Source: Kingdonia uniflora (lineage: Eukaryota > Streptophyta > Magnoliopsida > Ranunculales > Circaeasteraceae). From it: 64,000 nt of DNA. The stretch is from contig JACGCM010000560.1 of the NCBI GenBank assembly GCA_014058105.1, positions 6,014,001-6,078,000 of the forward strand, in the 5' to 3' direction. A program made the translations under genes and the position numbers. How positions within the stretch are numbered: position 1 is the first letter of the stretch; every line of letters starts with the position of its first letter. Below the pieces are notes generated by a model. That model did no database searches, was not told the DNA's origin, and saw nothing but the letters and a program-made list of their open reading frames with translations. Shown here one piece after another: positions 36,176 to 46,645 of the stretch.

Positions 36176-37835
36176 CTAGTTGATTTTGATCATGTTGTTG
36201 TGGTGCATATGGTAAAGGTATCTTTCCTCAGCTTGATCATTGACCTGAATAACTTCAAGCTGCTTCTTATAGCTACTATCCTTATACGATGTCAGATCGA
36301 CAATGTATTCGAGCATCCGTCCCTCTTTAAAAATGTACTCGAGCAACCATTGTAGAGCATAGCAATTGCCAATAGTATGATGATTTACCTTATGATGCAG
36401 GCAATATGGTCGACTATCGTTTGGCTTCAGCGGTTGAGAGATATATAAGAGTGGATCCTTCAATAGTAATGGAAAAATTGTGGAGATCTGGACGTTTAAT
36501 TTTGGGAGGATGGGTTTGTTTGGTGGACCGCCTTTCCAAGGGTAACCAGCATTGCTCTTGGTGCACTTCTGATCTCCCTGTTCTTCCTAAGGTTCACTGG
36601 CTTGATCTGTAGATGGGCATTTGGTGAAGAGGACAGATTTAGAAGATTTATGTTGCTCAGACATCATCCTCTCTAGGTTGACGTAACTGTTGACTTTGGT
36701 GATCATCTCCACCAAGGTCGCAGGTTTGTTAAGGAAGAGGTATGCTTTGGCCTTGCAGTCGAGCCGGAGAGCATTGGTAAAAGCAGTAACAGCCATTTTA
36801 TGATCAAGGTTATCCACTTTTCGCGCGAGCTCCAAGAATTTCTTTGAGAAATCTTTGAGCTTCTCTCCATGCGACTGTTTAAGACCGATAAGAGAATATA
36901 AGTTTTCCTCTTTAACTCTATTGTGAGCATACGGCTTGATGAACTACTTTTACAGCTGATCAAATGTGGATGGAGTCTTCAGGGAGAGAGTGGAACCATC
37001 GGAGTGGTTCCTCCTATAGACTTGTGACGAACAGACAGTAGAAGATGTGGTTGAGATTAGAGTACAACCCCAATAAATCATGGTATTGTTGAATGTGCTC
37101 CTTCGGGTCAGTACTTTTATATTTACAAATTTTGGGAGTATGGAAACCTTTTGGTATCTCTATATCGAATAGTTCTTTGGCAATCAGACTTCCATATAAC
37201 TTTGTGGTATCGTCGGTAGTACCCAGAACCTATGCTTCGATCAACTCCATAATCCGTTGGTCCATATGCTCTTTTGTGACGTAATGACGTATCGGTTGAA
37301 TTATTGGACGAGTTGGCTATGGATGATGAGTGCCCGTACCTTCACTTAGGTAATATCGTACTGGAACTTGATGTTGAGGTCACTATTTTTCCTCATGGCA
37401 GACAGAAATTTGGTGACTTAGACTGACTTTGGACTAAACTTCACCCCCAAAATATATGGAGGGTTGTGGTTCGCGGTGTAGATTCTTGGACATAGCTTTA
37501 CGGGCGACTCCTCGAGGTCCCAATCGTTCCCTAGCTAAGACGTGGGAGGTCTCAGGAAGCTGATCGTGACCTCTGGCTAGAAGAGCCTACTGAGTATTTT
37601 GTAGAGCCTTTAGGGCAATCTGTATTGTTGTCATCTGATCTACATGCCGCTTGAGCGATGTCAAACGAGCTTGTCATTCTGTATCGAGCTCTTTTTCCCA
37701 TAGCTCCCGATCCTTACTTAACTAAAATTTGAGTTCGGCGCGTTTCTCTGTCTCAGAGTTGAGATTCGCCCGCAACTCTGTAAGCTGTCCTAGCTCTATT
37801 GATACATCGAGCTGGATGCCGTAGCCAATCATCTG
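36176..37835 (-). pseudogene. Gypsy gag pseudogene
   Basis: Reading on the - strand, an N-terminal charged region (about 37835-37560, starting MIGYGIQLDVS) is followed by low-homology sequence. The Retrotrans_gag core is at 36963-36590 (LKQSHGEKLKDFSKKF, AFTNALRLDCKAKA). A zinc-finger-like stretch is at 36463-36176 (YCLHHKVNHHTIGNC). Stops and frameshifts are frequent. The start lies about 70 bases after the primer binding site, as expected for gag. Confidence 0.7.
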
Positions 37836-37900
37836 GATGTAACCATAATCAAAAATTATAGCAAAAGAATGCCTTAAGATATCATGGAAATGTAATTTTT

Positions 37901-37916
37901 CCCACAGACGGTGCTA
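37901..37916 (-). other. Likely primer binding site of the - strand gypsy
   Basis: On the - strand TAGCACCGTCTGTGGG lies 9 bases inside the 5' LTR. It resembles the TGGCGCCGTCTGTGGGAA motif commonly seen after the 5' LTR in plant gypsy elements of this type. I do not assign the tRNA. Confidence 0.6.
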
Positions 37917-37925
37917 AATATAATA

Positions 37926-38552
37926 TGTAATGGCCAAATTCCGCAAGCTCGAAATGACTTTGGAATTCGATATCACACCAATGAACCTTTAACAATATTC
38001 TAATAGAAATTAAGAAATTGAATAGGTGATTTTACCGTGGAAAACCTATGAATAGGTAAAAAAACTACGACCTCGTGTGGAGGATTTTTGTTGAAAGTAT
38101 CTTTATTGCTCGAGGCAGATATCTTATTATAAGTGATCTCTAAGGATAGAAAATGCTTGAGTCTTATAACTAAGATGCTTTGATGATTTATCGATATTCT
38201 AGAATATGCAATTTCTAGGTGATCTCTTTGTAATTTTTCTGGTCTTTGTCTCTTCTGGAACTTCTTCCTTATATAGGCCTTCTCTGCAGCTCTTCATCGT
38301 GCTGGAGCACGTTCTCTGAACAATGTGGTTACTGGCGGTTGACTGAGTAATTGACGAGTTTGTGAGAGACCGGTGTCTTTGACTGGTTTAGGTTTTTCGG
38401 TTTAAGTTTGACCCACATTATTCACCAGTTCATGGAGTATGTTAAAATATTGACTGGAGAAGTTATGTTAAAAATTGCGTAAGCTAGAGATAGAGGTTAT
38501 TCGAACTGGTGATAGCTCAATTCCAAGTAAGATCACGGGATAGGTACCTACA
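37926..38552 (-). repeat. 5' LTR of the - strand gypsy element
   Basis: On the - strand it begins TGTAGGTACCTATCCC and ends GGCCATTACA (627 bases). It aligns along its length with the + strand copy at 39229-39849. Shared blocks include AACCACATTGTTCA, GTTCCAGAAGAGA, AGATCACTTATAATAAGATAT and GAGGTCGTAGTTTTTT. A TATATAAGGAAGAAG box is near 38270. The partner 3' LTR, expected left of the antisense ORF, is not recognisable in this window. Confidence 0.85.
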
Positions 38553-38919
38553 GGCCCGACCTTAGAATCTAGTCCTACGTAAGACATTGGCAGAATCGCC
38601 CCGCAATTACACCGAACGCCACATCTGCCTCCCCAACCTTGTCCTCTGCAAGGATACGGAGACAAACCCAATGTTGCTCGCCTGTCAAGAAAGCGTGGTA
38701 CAATCTCCACATACAGTACAAAACTTCCTCAGCTTCAGCCGCTTCTTCTTCCGACATTCCTTGATAAGTCGATGGAACGGGAACGGGAGTAGGCATCTTC
38801 AATGACTGATTACCATAATATTTTAACTTCAACTTCTGCATCTCAATGGCAATTCTCTCTTCAAGAACCATTCTCCGGGTCTTCGCCATTGTCAAAACTT
38901 TCAGAGAATTTGGCAACAA
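38553..38919 (-). pseudogene. N-terminus of a second gypsy antisense ORF
   Basis: The open frame 38575-38919 (ATG 38889, MAKTRRMVLEERIAIEMQ) looks homologous to the first exon of the antisense ORF at 26513-26854. Both have an EERxAI-like start and a conserved end of the type WVxL..EAD..xGVI. It lies about 310 bases from a polypurine tract and LTR on the opposite strand, which is the geometry expected for an antisense ORF. It is cut at 38552 by the LTR of the - strand gypsy. Confidence 0.6.
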
Positions 38920-39228
38920 TCAAGCATACTTTGCCACAAACCTCGGTACAGATACTATTTATATAACCCTACATTTAATGTGCAGGTACATTTTCCCAAG
39001 CATCATCATTCAATACAGACGAAACTCTCCAATCCTTAACCGACGCGTACATAAGTAATCCCATCATCATTTAATGCAAAAACGCCCCCCCATATCACGC
39101 GTATTTTCCACACAGTCAAATCCATATCATTTCTTCCTTCATTATTAAACTTCAAACCCGAATACCCATATATCCACATTTTCTTTCTCAACCAAAGCCA
39201 CTTGTGACTTCAGTTGTGAGGGGGCGAT

Positions 39229-39849
39229 TGTAGGAGCCTACCCCTTGATCTAACCCTAAACTGAGTTATCTACAGTTCGAATTACCTCTATGTCAGACTC
39301 ACGCATTTTATACACGACTTCAACAGTCAGCATTGCTACCTACTCCACGAACTGATGAAGAATGAGGCTCGAGCTCAAACATAAAAGCCTGAACAAGTCA
39401 AAGACATCTATCTCTCATGAACTTAATAGTTACTCAGTCGACTATCACTAACCACATTGTTCAAAGAACGTGCCTTAGCACGATAAAAAACTGCGAAGAA
39501 GGCCTATTTATAGAAAAGGTTCCAGAAGAGATAAGGACCAGAATAATACACGGGAAATCACTAAGAAAACTACATTTTCTAGATTCTCATAAATGTCCAA
39601 AACATCTTATTCACAAGATTCAAGTATTTCTAAGTCGAGAGATCACTTGTAATAAGATATCAGCCTCAACAATAAAAGTTACTATTACAAAAATCCTCAA
39701 ATCGAGGTCGTAGTTTTTTAGCTATTCAGAGGTTTTCCACGCTAAATCACCTGTGCCATCTCTCTTTATAAAATTAGTTTTTTTCAAAGGAACATTAGTG
39801 TAAGAGCTAATTCTAAGCCATCTCAAGCTTGTGGAATTAAGCCATTACA
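39229..39849 (+). repeat. LTR (probably 3') of a + strand gypsy of the same family
   Basis: TGTAGGAGCCTACCCC .. AAGCCATTACA, 621 bases, in inverted orientation to 37926-38552. A purine tract (GTGAGGGGGCGAT, 39216-39228) immediately precedes it, so it is read as a 3' LTR. No primer binding site follows. A TATTTATAGAAAAGG box is near 39507. The sequence from 39850 to the next element (40062) shows nothing recognisable. Confidence 0.8.
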
Positions 39850-40062
39850 TATATCATCTAGATAAACATGTGCATTACCTATTTTTGCTCTTATTATAGG
39901 AATCAAAGCTAGAGTGGAGACATTGTCGATAAATCCGACGGCTAGGGAAAAAATAGCTAATCCTAGAGTATGCTCGCACTTCTAAAGTTCATATTATGTG
40001 CTCATTCCTCTTAGTTGATACTTTTATTCACAAGAGTTTATATTTTGTGGCCATTCCCCATA

Positions 40063-40447
40063 GAGTGTCCACAATAGCCTCTTCTTAATAGAGAGTGTTT
40101 TTGAGGAGTTTTACATCAAACTAAACACTAAGGATAAAATAGACTCCCCATTTAAATGAGCCACATCACAAAATTAACTGCCTAAACCACATTAAAGTAG
40201 CCATGTTTAAAAATTAAATGTAAAAATTAAATTTTTTAACCCCTTTTCTTTACTTTCCACATCAAAAGCAACTTCTACATAATATAATAGTCTTACGTGG
40301 CTAACCAAATTATTCTCCAGATTCCCCATCCTTGAGGAGAGAGAAATAAAAATATATGGATAGGAAGTCTCATAAAGAGCCTATAAATGTCATTTTATTA
40401 CTTTTTGCCTCCCTAAAATAAGTTTAGGGAGACTATTGTGGATGCTC
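40063..40447. mobile_element. MITE with GAGTGTCCACAATAG termini
   Basis: Ends GAGTGTCCACAATAG and CTATTGTGGATGCTC are inverted repeats with one mismatch, 385 bases apart. TTA follows on the right and ATA stands on the left, consistent with a 3-bp TTA-type target duplication of PIF/Harbinger elements. The interior is AT-rich and non-coding. Its termini match those of the better-preserved MITE at 50558-50970. Confidence 0.75.
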
Positions 40448-40645
40448 TTAGTTACTTTTATTCAAAAACTGGTTGTGTCCCAAGTAAAATAGGTAACAGA
40501 CCATGTGCAATCCCAAGATCACTTTCCTCCAATGGGTATTACTTCTGGAAATGTTGCACACCATTTTGTATAAGGAAAGAGCAAAATGAACATACTAATG
40601 TGGTGTAGCTTTCATGGCTCTTATTTAGTCTGTGATTTCAATGGG

Positions 40646-42790
40646 TTTTTTTTTTTTTAAAGTTTAGTTATATATATCCAAGAAAATGGAGTACAAGAGG
40701 AGGGAGAGCCAACCATGCCACATCCTAGTACATGTCACTAGTGCATATGCATTTGGGGCCCTCTATGAAAATTAAAAAATAAAGAAAGAAATAAACCAGG
40801 AACCCCTAATACATGGGCATGCATCCTCGCTATCTCGTTCGAACGAGTCATTCGTACGAAGTGTTAAAAAAAGCCGAATTTGTAGGGCAACAAGGTTCCA
40901 AGCTGCTGTAAGTGACCAAGGGATTTTATCAATAATATAAGCTTTAATGGCAGCAGCTGAGTCTGAGACCATCCAAACCTTTCTCCAACCTTTAGCCATA
41001 GCTTTTTGTATTATTGAGATGATTGCCTTGATCTATGCTATGTAGTTTGTAGAATGCCCAATGGCCTTGTTGAATGTCCCCATAACTATACATGTGTTGT
41101 TTCTGTAAATAATTCCAATGCCTGCTAGTCCTAGATTGCCTAAAGCAGAACCATCACAACAGATCATGATCTCATTTTCTGATGGAAGAATCCATCTGCA
41201 GTACTTTGTGTCTACTCCTTCTTCGTGGTCTGCAATGGACATTAAAAACTTTAATGATTTTGAGGTCATGAACTATATTGCCCATTGTGTATTTTAATAA
41301 GTGGGTTGCGTCTACAATGTCAATCAGAATGCCTTGAGTAGTTGTCCGAACAGTGAGCTTCATGTAGTTAAACCTTCATTTGTTTCTTGCTCTCCAGATA
41401 TTGCTGCAGATGGAGAGCACCATGGCCACCCAGAGATCATTAATGTATGTACTAGAGTATTTTCCTCTTTCAAAAATGGTTCTCCAGTTATCTGTATGTG
41501 TTAGAGGAGCAAAAGATAAACTATTAGTAGCCCTTTGCTAAATAGAGGTAGATGAGGGGCAATGCAGTAGAGTGTGTTGCTCAGTTTCTGTATCATTGTG
41601 GCTCTGGTGACATATAGAGAGCATACAATTTCTTTTTTATTATGTTATCATCAATGTGATGGATATGATTCATCAATCTCCATACAAAGCCTCCCAGTCT
41701 AGGGTGAATGTTATTACTCTAAACAAATCTCCACCACCATGCAGTTTCTTCTCTTTGTCTCAGAGCATCAAACGCACTGCTGGCTATAAGATCACCTTGT
41801 AAATCGGGTTTCCAGATCATAGTGTCCTGAGTATTTGGTTGCACTAGATTTGTTGTAAATTAATCCCTAATGCAAGAAGGAGAAGCATGATATCACTTGG
41901 GAAGTTCCAGCCTTGTGAGTTGATAAAGTTATTAAGCTTTGCCTTACAGTTTTTCCACATATGCCTAGACAGATCGATATATTCCATGAGTGGAATGTCT
42001 GTAGCCCAGGTGCCCCTCCAAAAATTAGTTTTTGTCCCATCTCCAATGAGCCATCCAATGTAAGGTTTGGAGAGAGCAGCTCCAGTTTTAAGGCCATACC
42101 ATATAGTAGAAATCTTATGGTATATAATCGGATCACTACTCTTGGTGCTAAATTTTGATCTGAGATATTTTGCCCATTCTTTTGTTCCTTGTTTAAGAAC
42201 CCAGTGTAGTTTGTATAGCATTGCATTGTTCACTTCCCCCAGACTTCTAACACCTAGTCCACGCACCCACCTTGATAGGTTTGCAGACCTTTTCCCACTT
42301 CAAGGCTACTCCTTTTCTTTTTGTTGGATCTCCAGTCCAAATGTAGTTTTTGAGGATACTATCTCCCTCTTTGATAAGTGACCTAGGACACTTATAGACT
42401 GCTAAATTATGTATGGGTATACTGCTAAGAACAGATTTTACTAAAGTAACCCTTCCCTGAAAAGAAATCATGCTCCCAGTCTAGCTGTTTGCCCTTTTTC
42501 TTATTTTTTCAATAAGTGGTCTAAGTGCTTATTTTATAACTCTTCCTTGAATGAAGGAAATTCTCAAATATGTTTCTGGAATTCCCAAATATGATTTCAA
42601 TGGTCAAAGCTTCTTTTGAAGCAATCAATTTTAATCACATTTTACTAAGGAAAAGAAAATTAAATAGTTCATGTGGTGTATGTCGTAAGTCGTTTCCGAG
42701 GATATTTGCCCAAAGAACGATTTTTGCTGAAATTAGTGTAGCTTTATCTATAATCCCACACTTCTATTGACATGAATAGCAGGATTTAAT
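40646..42790 (-). pseudogene. 5'-truncated LINE (RT C-terminus, zf-RVT region, RNase H)
   Basis: On the - strand, from about 42790: a degraded RT thumb (ALRPLIEKIRKRANS), then MISFQGRVTLVKSVLSSIP (open 42247-42471). A long piece follows at 41844-42266 (MRGLGVRSLGEVNNAMLYKL). A poorly preserved zinc region follows. RNase H is at 40999-41269 (CCDGSALGNLGLAGIGIIYR, VSDSAAAIKA). The 3' end is marked by a run of T (40646-40660 on the + strand), which is the poly(A) tail. Endonuclease and ORF1 are absent. The main pieces are open over 75-140 codons, so it is younger than the LINE at 820-1554. Confidence 0.8.
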
Positions 42791-44820
42791 ATTTGTCTCT
42801 ACATCCTTTTCGTAGTATAACGATGTAACATTTCAGGCTTCAATCCACTGCATTCTTCTATATGTTTTATATCTTTATACTAGTAACTACTCTCTTATTA
42901 GATTGACAAATGTTGTTTAAAGAATCAATTAAATTGGAGAACTTCCTTGGATAGGGTATATTGGAGATGATTACAGTGCTTATCACTATCTCACATACCA
43001 CAACTTAATATCATTAATACTATGGTGGATTATAACAGACTCAATAATAGCTCTGGATTGAAAGATTCTAGCATGGCTATCTTTCCTACTATGATGAAAG
43101 CTTGGAATGAACATCAACTTGAAGATTTAGGCAGCAAAGCCTTTCTTTTTCATATCATCCACTGATTTTATTAGTCAGGTACCTATAGTAAGATTCTATT
43201 TATAGATTTGAATTTACCGACCATATCCGCCAAACATTCCTTCCTTATACATTTGGTGTTTTGTCAGCTTATTGCTATGATGACCTTGTTTGTCTTAGTC
43301 TCGATATTTTAATTTTGAATATATTTTTCGCTTATTTCAGGTGAATTGTAGCAAATGGTGATTGGCACTTGGAATAATGCAGATAGGGGTACAGAAAAAG
43401 GCGATATGATCATATTCTTTTCCAATCATCATAATATTAACTCTGATATAATTTTTTTTATGTTATAATGATTTGCTTTCGTTATTCACAATATATTTGT
43501 AAAGTATTCATTTATAACATTTTATGCTTTCATGATTTGCAGGTTGTACTTGTATAAATTCACAATACTTAAACTGACTTGAAGATTTACGATATGCGAT
43601 ATGCAAAGAAGAATAACGTTGAATACTTCAGCTCTAGCCTAGTCTAAGGTTCATAATATTATTGAATTGTGACTACATCGCCTTCACTAGATAAATAACA
43701 CAAATACCAAATCATAACAACAAAAAAGGAGCCAAACAAGTAAGATAGTTGACAGGGTAGTGTTTCTGGAGGTCTTTTCTATTTTGGGTTATGTACTATT
43801 GTTTGATAGAGGAATTTGAAAGAAAATGTTGTCTGTACTTTAATCAGTTTATTAATGAAATGAAGTTCAATTTCATTATGTTATGGAGTTTTTTGTTTTT
43901 GTCTTTGAGCTTTATACGACATGTTTTGCAAATAGAAGTCCTAGAATTCTAACATTTTTTGTTATGTCTTTTATTGCTTAGTACATCTAAACTAATATAG
44001 GACGGGTTTAAACTGTTGTACAGTAACGATGACCATAAACTATCATCCTCGCAACCTCATCATGTTGATATCAATGATGTAATATAAGCAAATTGTGCGG
44101 TAAATTACACATAGATGGAGGAGGGTATTTGTGGGGAGACATTGACAAACATGATTTGAATCAACCTATGAAGAAAGATGAGGATGATGATAGTGAGAAT
44201 ACCAATATCGATTATGAATACTCAACCTAATATGCAGTCTACCAGTCTTTCAAATAAATTTATTTATAATTGATTATATTATAATTTTTAAGATAAAATG
44301 CTATTTGTGATTATTCACTTGATGTAGCTATGTTTGATGTGTTTCAAATTATTGTAAATAAAATTTATTATACATAACTACCCAACCATATATATGATGT
44401 TACCCCAGATTTGTATCAGCTAAAACATCATTATGTATAGATTACACAACACAATAATTACAACAGGGGTTGGACTCAAAAATACCCATCAAAATTACAA
44501 AGGGTTCCATATGCAAAATACAATATCAAACCCCAAAAGGTTGAGGAAATATATCATTTCATAGTGCTCGACGGTCTGGCATGACCAACAACAAATATTG
44601 TAGCGGGAACTAAACTCAAAAGCACCCATCTTCAAGTTTTGCAAACAATATTCAACGAGCGAACTACTCATGCAGCTGATCCAACACTAGATGTATAACT
44701 AATAGTTTTAAGTTATATAATATTTATTAATTTGGATCCTATTTACCAAATCAACATATTCTGATAATACATATTAAATCAAAATCTCATAAAATAATAA
44801 GAAACCCCAAATATATTCCC
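42791..44820. other. AT-rich region without a recognisable gene
   Basis: No open frame above about 60 codons and no known domain are seen. A purine-rich acidic stretch near 44110-44215 (reads GGYLWGDIDKHDLNQ, then an Asp/Glu run) could be an exon remnant. AATAAA-like signals occur around 43850. I see no terminal repeats. This is probably old, unrecognisable transposon or intergenic DNA. Confidence 0.4.
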
Positions 44821-45110
44821 TGTTAAACAAAAAGGAAGCATATAGGCAGAAGAAGCAAGTAAAGAACAGGTTTTGACAATATAAGAGAGGAGAGGTTATT
44901 TCATTTTCTCTGATTCTCTAATAAAATGGGATGATGTATATATATAAAGGTTAGGAAGCATGACATGCCATTATATTGGTCATCCATTAAAGCATATGTG
45001 ATGTGGCACCATATCATACTTGAAACACCACATCATGCTCCACATCATACTTATATAGATAAACTCATATCAAACATGACAAGCATGTATCCACATCATG
45101 CATTACAACA
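44821..45110 (-). repeat. 3' LTR of copia element B
   Basis: TGTTAAACAAAAAGG .. CATTACAACA on the + strand (290 bases); it matches 50367-51077 once the MITE is removed from the latter. Next to it on the right is CTCCCCCTTGG, the complement of the polypurine tract CCAAGGGGGAG. The flanking 5 bases are TTCCC here and TTACC on the far side of the other LTR, an imperfect 5-bp target duplication. At its AAGCATATG site it shows the sequence without the MITE. Confidence 0.85.
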
Positions 45111-45122
45111 CTCCCCCTTGGA

Positions 45123-46645
45123 TGCCCAAAATGTATCTTAATAAAAACTTTTTCAGAAAAACCCAGTAGAAAAAAGCCTTGGCGAAAGAAAAATTGAATA
45201 CTAGGACTAGTATGGACGCACCAATACTATCTCGTTAAAACCTTACCAGGAAAACCCAATGGTATAAAACCTTAGCAAAGTAAAAAGAGTACATTGTGCT
45301 TGTTGTCCTATAATATGATAGTGAGAATACTCCCCCTGGAAATATTTTCTCCCTGATGTTAACTAGATCAATTGCATATCCGTCTCATGCCGATGCTGCA
45401 TACCATTTTCTTGAATACTAACATTAGTAGAGCTTTTATAAATAGATCAACTAAATTTTTACTTGAGCGTATCTGTTGAACTTCAATATCATGACTTTTC
45501 TCCAGCTCATGTATGTATAAAAAGAGCTTAGGTAGGATGTGTTTGGCTCTGTCACCATTGATGTATCATTCTTTTATTTGTGCAATACAAATGACATTAT
45601 CTTCACACATAACTTTTAGGAGGCTTGTAATAGAAAGTAATCTACACGTACTATAGATATGATGTACCACAGATCTTAACCAAATACATTCATGACTTGT
45701 TTCATGAAGTGCAAGTATCTCTGAGTGATTGGAGGAAGTAGTTATCGAGGTTTGCTTTGTAGATCTCCATCAAATTGTGGTGTCTCCACATATGAATAAA
45801 TATCTTGTTTGTGAGTAAGCTTTGTGTAGATCAAAGAGGTATCCATCATCTGCATATCCCTTTAATTGGCCAATATTTTGTGATTCATTTCAGTAGAATA
45901 AACCCATATCAGTTATTCTGTGAAGGTAACGCAAAATGTGCTTTATGCCATTCCAATGTCATCGAGCATGTGCTAAGCCAAACTTGGCTAATAGATTAAC
46001 TGAAAATGCACTGTCAAGTCTAGTGCATTAAGCTAAGTATAATAAGGCACCAATAGCACTAAGATATAATACTTCAGATTTAAGAAGTATTTATTTGTCT
46101 TCTTTAGGACGAAATGGATCTTTATTGGGGTTAAAGGATCTGACCACCATTGGAGAACTTAACGGATAACATCTGTCATTGTTAAATTGTTTTAACACCA
46201 TTTCAGTATATGCAGCTTGATGGATAAGAATTTCATTCAAACTATGTTCGATATGTAAACCGAAGCAATATTTAGTTTTTCCGAGATCTTTCATCTAAAA
46301 CTCTTTCTTTAAATATTTTGTAGTTTTTGTAAATTGATAAGTCCCAATTAGATTGATATTATCAACATACACTGCAATGATAACAAATCCGAATTTTGTT
46401 CTCTTAATGAATACGCATGGGTAAATGGGATTATTGATATATCCATTTTTAATCAAGTACTCACTAAGTTGATTAAACCACATACGGTTGGATTGTTTCA
46501 ATCCATATAAGGCACGTTTAAGCTTAATTGAGTACATGTCACGTGATTTTGTTGTGGGCAATTGAAGACCATCTGGGACTTTTATGTAGATATCTTTATC
46601 TAACATTCTATACAAATATGTAGTAATCACGTCCATAAGATGCAT
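45123..46645 (-). pseudogene. Copia B reverse transcriptase and RNase H
   Basis: The RT palm piece is open at 46295-46645 (KLKRALYGLKQSNRMWFNQL). The YVDD box appears as AVYVDNINLIG, with one aspartate lost. RT continues after a stop at 46091-46294 (MKDLGKTKYCFGLHIEHS). The RNase H part (about 45123-46030) is recognisable only in fragments (IGALLYL, ARWHWNGIKHILRYL). In the element's own direction it is followed by the polypurine tract and 3' LTR. Confidence 0.8.

Noticed and set aside
38575..38919. The 115-codon frame as an isolated host gene
   Set aside because: Its end resembles the first exon of the gypsy antisense ORF at 26.5 kb and it sits next to a matching LTR, so a transposon origin is simpler.
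42791..44820. A host gene in the 2-kb stretch before copia B
   Set aside because: No frame above ~60 codons, no conserved motif and no consistent splice pattern; only a short acidic run is suggestive.
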